A DNA stretch of 64,000 bases. It comes from Candidatus Obscuribacterales bacterium (GTDB taxonomy: Bacteria > Cyanobacteriota > Vampirovibrionia > Obscuribacterales > Obscuribacteraceae). The notes beneath the pieces are model-generated. The model had not been told where the DNA came from. It saw only the letters and a program-made list of their open reading frames with translations, and did no database searches. The stretch covers positions 1 to 64,000 of the forward strand of contig JAIETF010000064.1 in NCBI GenBank assembly GCA_019745415.1, read 5' to 3'. Positions 1-8,146 of the stretch are shown here, in pieces (the first letter of the stretch is position 1; each line of letters begins with the position of its first letter). The position numbers and the translations under genes were made by a program.

Positions 1-123
1 AGGCCAAAAAGAAGCAAAAGGAGATGAATTCATGAGGGTTTTCAGGGTATTGACAGTTCCAACCGTCCCCATGGAAAAATCAGTATTTCAGCCGGAGACG
101 TTAAGGCCTTTGCCGGCGGCAGC

Positions 124-1083
124 ATGAGTGAAGATCAGCTGCTTGCCTCGCTTGCTCTCACCGAAGAAGAAACAAAAGATCCCAATGCCCGCGCCACTAG
201 CTATTTGCAAGAAAATCAATATGTGCGCAAGAAAAAAGAAGTGAGTTCGAGGATAGACAAAGATGTAATCATCATCTCAGCCGGTCTTGATCCCACTCTC
301 GATGATGACTTTCTTAAGCTGGAGGCTCTCAGGCTCGCCCAGAAGGGCTTTGAAGCAGTGCCCGATGTTAAGATCGCCGAGGTTACCTTTTATGATGCAT
401 CAGCCGATCTGACCAATCGCACCATCAGACTCAACCGCGATGAACAAAAGACTCTCTCTGAAGGTCTCGCTAGTTTGCTTAAAGACAAAGAGCTGAAGAG
501 CGAACAGGCTACAAAACTTTCACCTGAAGCTTTTGATGTGACCAGTTATAAAGCCAAAGACGGTAAGTTGAAAGCAGAAAGAGAAGCCCTACTGAATCGA
601 CTGAAAGGGCTCAAGGACGCCGGAGTCGGCTATAGCAAAGACATCAATAGAGACCTGGTCGATATTGAGAATTCGCTTGATTCACTAGACGAGGCTCAAC
701 TTAGAGATAAGATAAACAAGCTTTCTGACTTTATCGGCAAATACGAAGAGAATCTCAAAAGGGCGAAGGAGTTCAAGGCTGCCGGCGGTAAGGACCAAGC
801 TGCCAAAGCCGGTAAAGCAGATTCTGGAAGCGCCAACACAGCCGGCGCCGGACCGTCTACTGCTCCTGCCGCCATAGATAATGCCGGTGTGATCTTGAAA
901 GATCCCGAAGGCTATGTAAATTACCTAAAGGGTAAGCTCAAGGGCGGCGAGAATCATCCTAATTTCTATAACAGAATTTTGCCCTCTATCATCGATACCC
1001 TTAAGAAAGCTGGTCGAGGGCAAGAAGCCCTTAAGTTCGAACAACAGATGAATGACCTGAAAGCGCGGAATGCTGGCCAGTGA
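124..1083 (+). CDS. Hypothetical protein, possibly 5'-truncated by a frameshift
   Basis: I do not recognise this family. The first ATG gives 319 residues, but the same frame stays open back to base 28 and the extra codons look like real protein, so the true start may lie further upstream. Residues 1-130 look like a compact alpha/beta domain. Residues 150-215 are charged and helical, probably coiled coil. Residues 220-250 are a Gly/Ala/Lys/Ser linker, followed by a small helical C-terminal region. No signal peptide or membrane segment is seen from the ATG at 124. The next gene starts inside its stop codon, so the two are probably co-translated. A one-base deletion near base 31 would explain why the upstream part lies in another frame. 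Confidence 0.6.
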   Translation: MSEDQLLASLALTEEETKDPNARATSYLQENQYVRKKKEVSSRIDKDVIIISAGLDPTLDDDFLKLEALRLAQKGFEAVPDVKIAEVTFYDASADLTNRTIRLNRDEQKTLSEGLASLLKDKELKSEQATKLSPEAFDVTSYKAKDGKLKAEREALLNRLKGLKDAGVGYSKDINRDLVDIENSLDSLDEAQLRDKINKLSDFIGKYEENLKRAKEFKAAGGKDQAAKAGKADSGSANTAGAGPSTAPAAIDNAGVILKDPEGYVNYLKGKLKGGENHPNFYNRILPSIIDTLKKAGRGQEALKFEQQMNDLKARNAGQ

Positions 1084-1739
1084 TGTCTTGCTTGGCCAAG
1101 TTAAGGGGGCTGGCTGCTTGCTTTGCTGCTCTAGTTTCAATGGCGGCGGTATCTGCTGCCGATTTGGAGAGAAAGCTTGAGTCTAGGACTTTCGGACGGA
1201 TAAATCCTGCCGATCTGAGCCAGGGTATGCAAAATGCCGGCTTTTCAGACTGGCTCAAACTTGAAAAAACAGCCAGAGATAAACTCTCGGCAGGGCAATT
1301 TGCCGATGCTGAACAAGGCTTCAAAGAGGCTATTAGCAAGGCTGAGACCCTCAACATGGTCAGCCCGGGTGTAATCAACTCATTGATGGGTCTTTCATTT
1401 GCATTAGATAGACAGGGTAACCAGTCTGAATCTGAACGCATTTACGAGCTGGCTATGCGCAATGCCGAGTCTGTCTTTGGTCCGAGCGCCACCCGTTTTG
1501 GCTATTACATGCCTGATCTCGCCTGGCTTTATCATTGGCATGGTAAAGATAGTCAAGCTGAAACCTTGTTTCTTAGAGCTATTAGCCTGGAAGAAGCCTC
1601 TTCAAGAATCGAAACTGCCAATCTAGTTGAACTTTTGAAAGAATATCAGCAATTTCTAAAGGAATGCGGTCGTACCAGCGAGAGCGAGAAAATCGGACAT
1701 CGCATAGAACATATAAAGGCTAAGTTGGCTGAACACTAG
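1083..1739 (+). CDS. Secreted TPR-type protein
   Basis: The ATG overlaps the previous stop (TGATG), pointing to translational coupling; a GTG one codon earlier at 1080 is the alternative. The first 26 residues form a signal peptide (Lys/Arg, then a hydrophobic Ala-rich stretch ending AVSAA), so the protein is probably periplasmic. The rest is helical, with about two to three tetratricopeptide-like units: one around residues 60-95 with the pattern AEQGFKEAISKAE, one with ERIYELAMRNAE, and one with AETLFLRAISLEE. TPR repeats usually mediate protein contacts; the partner is unknown. A secreted TPR protein at 62055-63089 has a similar layout. Confidence 0.7.
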   Translation: MSCLAKLRGLAACFAALVSMAAVSAADLERKLESRTFGRINPADLSQGMQNAGFSDWLKLEKTARDKLSAGQFADAEQGFKEAISKAETLNMVSPGVINSLMGLSFALDRQGNQSESERIYELAMRNAESVFGPSATRFGYYMPDLAWLYHWHGKDSQAETLFLRAISLEEASSRIETANLVELLKEYQQFLKECGRTSESEKIGHRIEHIKAKLAEH

Positions 1740-1785
1740 TTGCCAACCATGATCAAAAAATCGGACATGCTGTAGACTTTTAGCC

Positions 1786-2973
1786 ATGACAAAGCGTGGT
1801 TCTAAAATCTTAGTAGGCGATTTGCTCGTCAAATCAGAGCTGATAACTCTGGCGCAGTTTGCCGACGCCATGCCTGTTTCGCTCAAGACAGGCTTGCCTG
1901 TAGGTCGAGTCTTGATTGCATCTGGCTTCTTGACTGAAGAAGGGTTTAAGAATGTACTAACCGTACAAAGTCTAATTCGTGACCATCTAATTTCACAGGA
2001 AGCAGGCATAGAGGCGCTCAAGCTCACCAGGCTCGGCAAGAGCTTGAGTGAAGCCCTAGATCAATTGGGCGAAAGCTGCGATTTCTTCGAATCTACCAAT
2101 AGACTGGGCGAACTGCTCTTTGACGCTGAAATTATAGACAATGAGACCTTAGCTGAAACCCTTTCGGTCAGTCTCACCACAGGCTTGCCTCTGGCGCGAG
2201 TGCTTTCAATGCGTGGAGCCATTGCCGAAGAAGTGGCTTTTATTGCCCTTTGTTGCCAGTCTCTCATTAGAGAAGGCGTACTTGACCGAGAATCTGCGGT
2301 TAATTCAATCAAGTTGGTCAAGCAAAATCTGGGACATTTGAAAAATCTGGGACTGTCGTCTAAACCCGGTGCAATCTCACTGAAGAAAGCCAACAGTCTA
2401 AGATTGGGCGAGCTTTTGTTGCTATCGGGCATGGTGGACGACAATGCCATAGTGCAGGCAGTACAAGAGGGTCTCACCGACGAGCAGCCCTTAGGCAAAG
2501 TTTTGACCCGGGTAGGCATCATTTCAGAAGTCGAGCTTGGTCAGGCCTTGGCTATACAAGAAATGATCAATAACCGCACTCTTTCGCCCGACGACGCCAC
2601 TTTTGTCTTATCAACCGTTAAGGGCTCGGGCATGTCGCTATCCAAAGCTCTATCGGAAAGCGATAAGCAAAAAAGCCAGACTGAACAGAAGGGCGAACCG
2701 GCTGCCTTAGACGTTTTTCTCAGCTTCCTCGGCGTCAACATTCCCCAACTTGGGCAGTTGAAAGAGAAGAGCCAGGCTGAAAACCGTCCTTTGGAAGATT
2801 ATTTGCATAACCAAGGTCTGCTCCACCCAGCCATCGAAGAACCAGTTTTTCAATGCTATAAGCATTATCTCAGTGGTCGCTTAGATGACGACCAATGCGC
2901 CTTTGCCGTTCATATGTTGGCTTGCACAGAGCTCAGCGATTTAGAGCTTTTGCTGAAGCAACTGTCCTGGTAA
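1786..2973 (+). CDS. Protein of tandem T2SSE-N/MshEN-like repeats
   Basis: This 395-residue protein is built from about four copies of a helical unit of 65-75 residues. Each begins with a hydrophobic LGELL or VGDLL motif, then a D/E-rich helix, then a G-L-P-L-x-x-VL motif. The units start near residues 9, 105 and 205, with a weaker copy near 310. The motif order resembles the N-terminal domain of type II secretion/type IV pilus ATPases (T2SSE_N, MshEN), some of which bind cyclic di-GMP. There is no ATPase domain, so this is not a secretion motor. It has a clear paralogue at 60657-61874, which ends in a membrane segment; this copy does not. The function is unknown; a scaffold or nucleotide sensor is my inference. 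Confidence 0.6.
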   Translation: MTKRGSKILVGDLLVKSELITLAQFADAMPVSLKTGLPVGRVLIASGFLTEEGFKNVLTVQSLIRDHLISQEAGIEALKLTRLGKSLSEALDQLGESCDFFESTNRLGELLFDAEIIDNETLAETLSVSLTTGLPLARVLSMRGAIAEEVAFIALCCQSLIREGVLDRESAVNSIKLVKQNLGHLKNLGLSSKPGAISLKKANSLRLGELLLLSGMVDDNAIVQAVQEGLTDEQPLGKVLTRVGIISEVELGQALAIQEMINNRTLSPDDATFVLSTVKGSGMSLSKALSESDKQKSQTEQKGEPAALDVFLSFLGVNIPQLGQLKEKSQAENRPLEDYLHNQGLLHPAIEEPVFQCYKHYLSGRLDDDQCAFAVHMLACTELSDLELLLKQLSW

Positions 2974-3008
2974 GGCTGCCTTTACCTGCAGATTTAGATC
3001 AATTCGGC

Positions 3009-3755
3009 TTATTTGAAAGCCAGCCTAAAATTAGACGGTGGCTCCTGCGCGCCTCTCTCTACTACAAGCATGCGCGAGTAAACAGTGATTGTTTTGGGGG
3101 CGCAGGCATCTTTGCTGCCTGTCCAGGCGATAAGTTCGCCGAGCAATTTGGTTAGCGAGGCTTTGTCTTTGAAATAGTCATGGCTTTGAAACTCTTGCCA
3201 GTGCGACCATTGCCAATCTTCAATAATATAAAGTCCGCCCGGCTTCAGCAAGGGATAGAGAGTTTCAAAGCTGGCTTTGGTTTCTTCATAATAGTGCGAG
3301 GCGTCATCAATAATCAGATCTAGATCTGTCTTAAAGTTTTCAGCGACTATTTGTCTTAGAGCCTCGCCGTCTTTCTGGTCCACTCCCCAATATGTTTTCA
3401 GTTTATCTTTCAGCTGGTGCTCGTCTTTATATTGCCGGAAGTATTTACTGTCACCGCTGCTTACAATGTCGACTCCGACAATTTTCTCTGGCTGGAAAAG
3501 CCAATGCCAAAGAACAAGAGAGCCACCGTCATAAAGTCCAAGCTCGAGTATGTTCTGAGGTGCCAGCCCATAGGTCTGCAGCGTTTCGCCGTACTGTTCC
3601 ACAAGTTCCCTTGGCTTATACAGCTGAAAGTGTGGGCTCTCCTTCCAGATAGCATCTTGATCGTCGGCACTTAAGACAAGCTTGAAGAGCAGATCATCAA
3701 CAAGCAGTCGATCAGCCTGCCAGTTGAGGGTTTGCAGCTTAGCATAGGCAGTCAT
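3009..3755 (-). CDS. SAM-dependent methyltransferase-fold protein, left arm copy
   Basis: A 248-residue class I methyltransferase-fold protein. The glycine motif is ILELGLYDGGS near residue 89, followed by GVDI (motif II) and the signature LIIDDASH, then a GGLYIIEDW strand. IDDASH and IIEDW are typical of the family that includes cephalosporin-hydroxylase-like and sugar methyltransferases. It is clearly homologous to the gene at 9953-10747 in the opposite arm, sharing YWG-D-Q, DDASH and IIEDW motifs. It is the last gene of a four-gene minus-strand unit and starts 8 bases after the radical SAM gene. The likely substrate is a sugar or glycan, inferred only from the neighbours. Confidence 0.75.
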   Translation of the reverse strand: MTAYAKLQTLNWQADRLLVDDLLFKLVLSADDQDAIWKESPHFQLYKPRELVEQYGETLQTYGLAPQNILELGLYDGGSLVLWHWLFQPEKIVGVDIVSSGDSKYFRQYKDEHQLKDKLKTYWGVDQKDGEALRQIVAENFKTDLDLIIDDASHYYEETKASFETLYPLLKPGGLYIIEDWQWSHWQEFQSHDYFKDKASLTKLLGELIAWTGSKDACAPKTITVYSRMLVVERGAQEPPSNFRLAFK

Positions 3756-3763
3756 CTATTTAT

Positions 3764-4909
3764 CTATTTCTTGTTTTTGGCTTGCTCGACAAGCTTGCGC
3801 AGTTCTCTTATCTGTTCATCTTTAGCGGCCAGAGAGGCTTCGAGTGCTATAACCTGGCCGGCTGTAGATGCCCCAAGCGACTGTTCCATTTCTTCCGCAT
3901 CAGAAAATATAAGCTCCTTCAGTCCTTGGTTCTTGGAATAATATTGCCTAAAGCGATCTTTCTTAAGTCGCTTTGTCGTTTTCAGAATAGCCTGCATTTC
4001 TTCATCGGTGTAGCTGCGTTCGTTTGTATTGATTTCACAGCAACTTTTACAAACATCTTGCTTGCGCCGCCTATCTAAAAGCTGTGCCTTGGATAATTCC
4101 AGAAAATTACCCACACCATATTTGGTTTCATCATAAACTACGCAACAGAGCTGCGCTTGGCCAAGGTGATTGAGCACAACTTGGTTTGTATAGCGAGCGC
4201 ATTCATATTTTTTGCCGACACACTTTGCTATTTCAATATAATCGTAAGGCGTCAGGTAAAGTATCTCAAGCAGCTTTTCGTCAGCAGCAGTTAACGGGCT
4301 GCCGATACTAGAATCATAAAGATGTAGAGTTTTCTCAAGCGGACAAAAGGAAGCAAAGACACTAGTAAAATTGAGACCCAGCCCTTGCACAAATCTCTGC
4401 ATTTCCAGCTCGTCATCAAGATTTCCGAGGTAGCGGTGAAAATTCACTTCAACATAAGTGAACTGACCATTTTCCTTCCATAACCGAGCGAGAAGCTCTA
4501 TGTTTTCTTTTACTTTCTCGATATCGCCGCCGCTATGACTGCGCTCATAGACCGCCTGGTTAAAGCCTGATAGTGAGACCTTAAAACCTTCCGGTTTCTC
4601 ATCCATTACTTCTTTCAGTCGCGGGGCAAAACTAAGATTGGAACTGATACCGCAGGCTAAGCCATGGTTATGCACAAGTCTAATTGCCTCAGGCAATTTA
4701 GGATGCACGAAAGGCTCGGTCCAGTTATAGAGATTTATAGATTCAACATTATATTCAGACTTTGCCTTGAGCAGAATTTGATCTAATAAGTCTAGGCTCA
4801 TGACGCCGCTGCTATTCTCTACATGGCTTGAATTTCCCTTGGGGCAGGAGGGACAGCGCAGATTACACGAGCCGACAATATCGATATAGAACTGTACTTT
4901 ATCGGTCAT
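3764..4909 (-). CDS. Radical SAM / SPASM-type protein with coiled-coil tail
   Basis: The N-terminal cluster motif C15-x3-C19-x2-C22 (in the context GSCNLRCPSC) would bind the radical SAM [4Fe-4S] cluster. A second set of cysteines in residues 215-300 (C, C, CC, C-x2-CC) suggests a SPASM-type domain with one or two auxiliary clusters. The last 40 residues are a predicted coiled coil. Related proteins lie in surface-glycan clusters and in peptide maturation; the neighbours favour a glycan or glycolipid substrate. The gene at 11630 is a paralogue, sharing GSCNLRCPSC, the E-P-hydrophobic-HP motif and the HYRYxGNLDDE-like region. It starts 8 bases after the preceding gene, so it sits in an operon. 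Confidence 0.85.
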   Translation of the reverse strand: MTDKVQFYIDIVGSCNLRCPSCPKGNSSHVENSSGVMSLDLLDQILLKAKSEYNVESINLYNWTEPFVHPKLPEAIRLVHNHGLACGISSNLSFAPRLKEVMDEKPEGFKVSLSGFNQAVYERSHSGGDIEKVKENIELLARLWKENGQFTYVEVNFHRYLGNLDDELEMQRFVQGLGLNFTSVFASFCPLEKTLHLYDSSIGSPLTAADEKLLEILYLTPYDYIEIAKCVGKKYECARYTNQVVLNHLGQAQLCCVVYDETKYGVGNFLELSKAQLLDRRRKQDVCKSCCEINTNERSYTDEEMQAILKTTKRLKKDRFRQYYSKNQGLKELIFSDAEEMEQSLGASTAGQVIALEASLAAKDEQIRELRKLVEQAKNKK

Positions 4910-4917
4910 GGTCTGCC

Positions 4918-5706
4918 CTATTCCTTACGCCAGAAAGCACCGGTCCAGTCGATCTGAACTATAGGTGTAGAAATTTCGTGGCTCTCTCTAAACTGATGGA
5001 CTGCTGAACGGCACTGTTCGAAAGCCCCATAGTCGTCGATGATGACAAAGCCGCCTTTAGATAGTTTTGGGTATAGATTTTCGAGTGCCTGTATGGTCGA
5101 TTCGAAAAGGTCGCCATCTAATCTCAATACCGCCAGTTTTTCAATCTCGCATTTAGGAAGGGTGTCTTTGAACCAACCCTTGAGAAAAGAGACTTGGTCA
5201 TCAAGAAGATCATATCTGGCAAAGTTGTCTTGTACTTCTTCAAGCGATACCGCCAGTTCAGGATAGATGCTTAAATCAAGCGAGGCATCTAAGGGATAGT
5301 TTGACGTGTCGGGCTTTGGCAAGCCCATGAATGAGTCGGCTAGATAGACCTTACGCGTAGTATCACCGGCAGCTTTAAGCAGAGCTCTGGCAAGTATGCA
5401 GCAGCCGCCCCGCCAAACTCCTGCCTCCAATATATCGCCTGGGATTTTTTCTCTGAGAACCGTCTCGATACAAAATTGAAAATTATTGAGCCGTTTCAAC
5501 CCGACCATTGTGTGAGCATCACGTGGACAATCTCGCCCTTCGACTCTGGCATTTGCGGCATAAACAGGCTCTCCCCAGGAAGCTCTATGGGGATCGCAAT
5601 AAATTGCATTGACCAGAATCTTTTTAATTAGCTCTATGTACAAGGAATAGCTATGTAGGGCTGACTGAGAAGAGCTATCGGTCTGCACCGAATTTTCCAT
5701 TATCAC
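4918..5706 (-). CDS. TylF/macrocin-O-methyltransferase family protein
   Basis: A 262-residue protein with the hallmarks of the TylF (macrocin O-methyltransferase) family: RDCPRDAHTMVGLKRL near residue 55, DILEAGVWRGG for SAM binding, YLADSFMGLP, LRLDGDLFEST, and GGFVIIDDYG near the C-terminus. The DGD and DDYG aspartates are those that bind the divalent metal in known members. These enzymes methylate sugar hydroxyls on macrolides and glycans. Two starts compete: GTG at 5706 has AAGGAG 8 bases upstream, and ATG at 5700 has AAGG 5 bases upstream. It is the second gene of the left arm, 12 bases after the first. Confidence 0.88.
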   Translation of the reverse strand: MIMENSVQTDSSSQSALHSYSLYIELIKKILVNAIYCDPHRASWGEPVYAANARVEGRDCPRDAHTMVGLKRLNNFQFCIETVLREKIPGDILEAGVWRGGCCILARALLKAAGDTTRKVYLADSFMGLPKPDTSNYPLDASLDLSIYPELAVSLEEVQDNFARYDLLDDQVSFLKGWFKDTLPKCEIEKLAVLRLDGDLFESTIQALENLYPKLSKGGFVIIDDYGAFEQCRSAVHQFRESHEISTPIVQIDWTGAFWRKE

Positions 5707-5718
5707 CTTGCACGCTCC

Positions 5719-6447
5719 TTAGCGCTTTATATCTTTGATGGAGCCAGCCGAAACTGCTTCGACAATAAACTGATATGTCATCAGGTGCGGGTTCTTTGCT
5801 AAATTGTCGAGGTTGAAATATAGAGAGGCGTCGTAATCTTTGAACTCAGTCATCTCAAGCGGCATCTTTACAGTATCTTCGAAGACGATTTGGAGGTCGG
5901 CACCTTCTATCAAGTCTACTAAAGATTGATAGCTGAAAAAACGCAGATGGGTCTTATCCAACAAACCTTCGTCTCTATAACGAAAATTACCACTGGCAAG
6001 CTCGCAAAGTAGACCGATATAAGTGACATTTGGTACCGAAAACAACATTTTGCCATCTGCATTTAGTAACTTACCAAGTTGCTGCACAGCGCGGGCCGGA
6101 AACTGTAAATGCTCGATCACATCGGCAACTACAATAACGTCATAACGACGTGAACCCACAATCAAAGCCGGATCAATCTTATCTATGTCAGCTTGAAAAA
6201 GGTCACTATAATAAGGCCGAGCCTGCTCAAGCATACTGCGGTCAAGATCAATGCCGTCGATGCTTGCAGGCTTGTCTTTATGCCGCATTTGATGCACCAT
6301 TTGGCCAAGGGCGCCGCAACCCACCCCTACATCAAGAATCTTTGCGCCTTCTTGTGGTATACGTCTGAAAATTTTTCCCAGCGAATCTTCTGCATTGGTG
6401 TCGGCAATACGCTCGTAGATTCTTCTCTGCTGTGCGGTGTTTTCCAC
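5719..6447 (-). CDS. Class I SAM-dependent methyltransferase
   Basis: A 242-residue methyltransferase with the standard Rossmann-type order: a motif I region (KILDVGVGCGALG, residues 35-48), motif II (GIDLD), then DVIVVADVIEHLQ and a GKMLFSVPNV strand, as in UbiG/BioC-like and many glycan-cluster methyltransferases. The substrate cannot be read from the sequence. It is the first gene of the left arm, divergent from the WbsX-like gene with about 180 bases between them. Confidence 0.8.
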   Translation of the reverse strand: MENTAQQRRIYERIADTNAEDSLGKIFRRIPQEGAKILDVGVGCGALGQMVHQMRHKDKPASIDGIDLDRSMLEQARPYYSDLFQADIDKIDPALIVGSRRYDVIVVADVIEHLQFPARAVQQLGKLLNADGKMLFSVPNVTYIGLLCELASGNFRYRDEGLLDKTHLRFFSYQSLVDLIEGADLQIVFEDTVKMPLEMTEFKDYDASLYFNLDNLAKNPHLMTYQFIVEAVSAGSIKDIKR

Positions 6448-6630
6448 TCTTCAAGACCCAAAAGATTGCACTGACATTTAAACGGCAGTAATTCTGGCAT
6501 GGATACTTGGCTAATTGAAACAGCAAAATGAAAGTAAATCAATTACAGGCATTCTGATTCTTGTTAATCTTTCATGAAACTGTCTTACCTGCAGCTCTGA
6601 AGTCTGTGAGCTAATTTGGCGCCGAGTGAA
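6448..6630. promoter_or_regulatory. Divergent intergenic region between glycan-cluster arms
   Basis: This AT-rich spacer separates the start codons of the two divergent arms and must carry both promoters. I see no convincing -35/-10 pair or long palindrome and assign no exact sites. Confidence 0.4.
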
Positions 6631-8142
6631 ATGGAATCCCCAGAGATCAAACTAATAGCCTTTTACCTACCCCAATTCCATCCAATTCCTGAGAATGACG
6701 AATTCTGGGGCAAGGGCTTCACTGAATGGACCAATGTCACAAGAGCCAAACCACTGTATCCTGGTCACGTTCAACCACGACTACCGGGTGAATTAGGCTT
6801 TTACGATCTGCGACTGCCAGAGGTGGCAAACAAGCAAGCTGAACTGGCTAAAGAGTATGGATTGCACGGTTTTTGCTATTACTACTATTGGTTCTCGCCT
6901 GAGAAAACCTTGTTGGACCGTCCGCTCAAACAGCTTTTAGAGAGTCCGGAACCGGATTTTCCTTTCTGTCTTTGTTGGGCGAATGAAAACTGGACAAGGC
7001 GCTGGGACGGCTCGGAAGACGAGATTTTAGTGAAGCAAAGTTATTCGGATGAGTTTGCTGAAGCCTTCATTGAGTCATTACTCCCCTATTTCAGAGACGA
7101 TCGATACATAAGAATAGACGGCAAGCCGGTCTTATTGGTCTATGACACCAGACAATTCTTAGACATAAGAAAGTCGACATCAATTTGGCGTAAATTGGTC
7201 AGAGCGGCAGGATTTGACGATATTTATCTAATCAGGTGCAACACCTTCCTTAGTCAGAATTATGAGATAGACCCGAAGGTACAGGGGTTCGATGCCTGCG
7301 TGGAATTTCCACCCCACGGCACCAATACTCAGCAGTTGCCGATTGTTGAAAGCAAAGTCGAGCACCAATCTGTCCATGATTCTGCCACTGTCTTCGACCA
7401 GGAAACAGTAGTCTTTAATTCAATCACCAGGGCTCCTCAATCTTATGAACTTTTGCGCGCTCTCTTTCCCTCTTGGGACAATACGCCTCGCAAGAAGCAA
7501 GCAGCCACGATCTATTTCGGCTCCAGCCCTGAGCTCTATCAAGAATGGCTGAGCGGGTTAATTGCCTGGACAAAGCGCCACAACGCTCGAGATAGGCAGA
7601 TTATCTTTGTCAACGCTTGGAACGAATGGGCGGAAGGGGCCGTGCTTGAACCAGACAAAGAACACGGTCGAAGATATCTAGAGGCAACGAAAAGCGCTTT
7701 ACAGAGTCAGTCTTTACTCTACGAACCAGGTTCTGCTGCTCATTTGGCGGCTCTAGTCAACGACTGCACTCTTTCGGCCAATGCCAAACCGGTGCTGCAA
7801 GGGAAACAGCTAAACCAGTCAGAACAGATTATTTGCGAGCTAGAGCAGGTAGGCATTGGTGAAAGTGGTTTCTATGCTGAAGGCTATGCCTTCATCAAGA
7901 ACAAAAAGGCATTGCTCGCCATTGTCGCTTTTGACGATGATCAGTTGGTCGGCAGTACAATCAATTCAGTTTATAGAGCCGATTTAGCCGAGCGCTTCGG
8001 AGCGAGCGCAATGCGAGCCGGCTTTGCCTTGCACTTGCCCAAATTAGTCAAACCGAAGGGAATGGTGAGAGTCTTTGCCTTTAGCGAAGATTCAATCTTT
8101 CAAGATGTAGAGCGGCAAACGTCCCTCTGCCTGGAGGCTTAA
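6631..8142 (+). CDS. WbsX-like glycosyltransferase (GH99-like domain)
   Basis: Residues 6-350 match the WbsX family, an O-antigen-type domain related to glycoside hydrolase family 99. Visible signatures are AFYLPQFHPIPENDEFWGKG, FTEWTNV, a run of tyrosines after HGFCYYYYWF, WANENWTRRWDG, and NAWNEWAEGA with E-P-D-x-x-x-G-R-YL. A C-terminal part of about 130 residues is extra and unassigned. WbsX proteins sit in O-antigen and capsule loci, though their exact reaction is poorly defined. I chose ATG 6631; TTG at 6616 in the same frame is an alternative. It heads the right arm, with the GT2 gene 4 bases downstream. Confidence 0.85.
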   Translation: MESPEIKLIAFYLPQFHPIPENDEFWGKGFTEWTNVTRAKPLYPGHVQPRLPGELGFYDLRLPEVANKQAELAKEYGLHGFCYYYYWFSPEKTLLDRPLKQLLESPEPDFPFCLCWANENWTRRWDGSEDEILVKQSYSDEFAEAFIESLLPYFRDDRYIRIDGKPVLLVYDTRQFLDIRKSTSIWRKLVRAAGFDDIYLIRCNTFLSQNYEIDPKVQGFDACVEFPPHGTNTQQLPIVESKVEHQSVHDSATVFDQETVVFNSITRAPQSYELLRALFPSWDNTPRKKQAATIYFGSSPELYQEWLSGLIAWTKRHNARDRQIIFVNAWNEWAEGAVLEPDKEHGRRYLEATKSALQSQSLLYEPGSAAHLAALVNDCTLSANAKPVLQGKQLNQSEQIICELEQVGIGESGFYAEGYAFIKNKKALLAIVAFDDDQLVGSTINSVYRADLAERFGASAMRAGFALHLPKLVKPKGMVRVFAFSEDSIFQDVERQTSLCLEA

Positions 8143-8146
8143 GACC

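Noticed and set aside
3392-3674. Several overlapping open frames on the plus strand within the methyltransferase gene
   Set aside because: They lie inside a conserved minus-strand gene with full family motifs, have no ribosome binding sites, and their translations resemble no protein.
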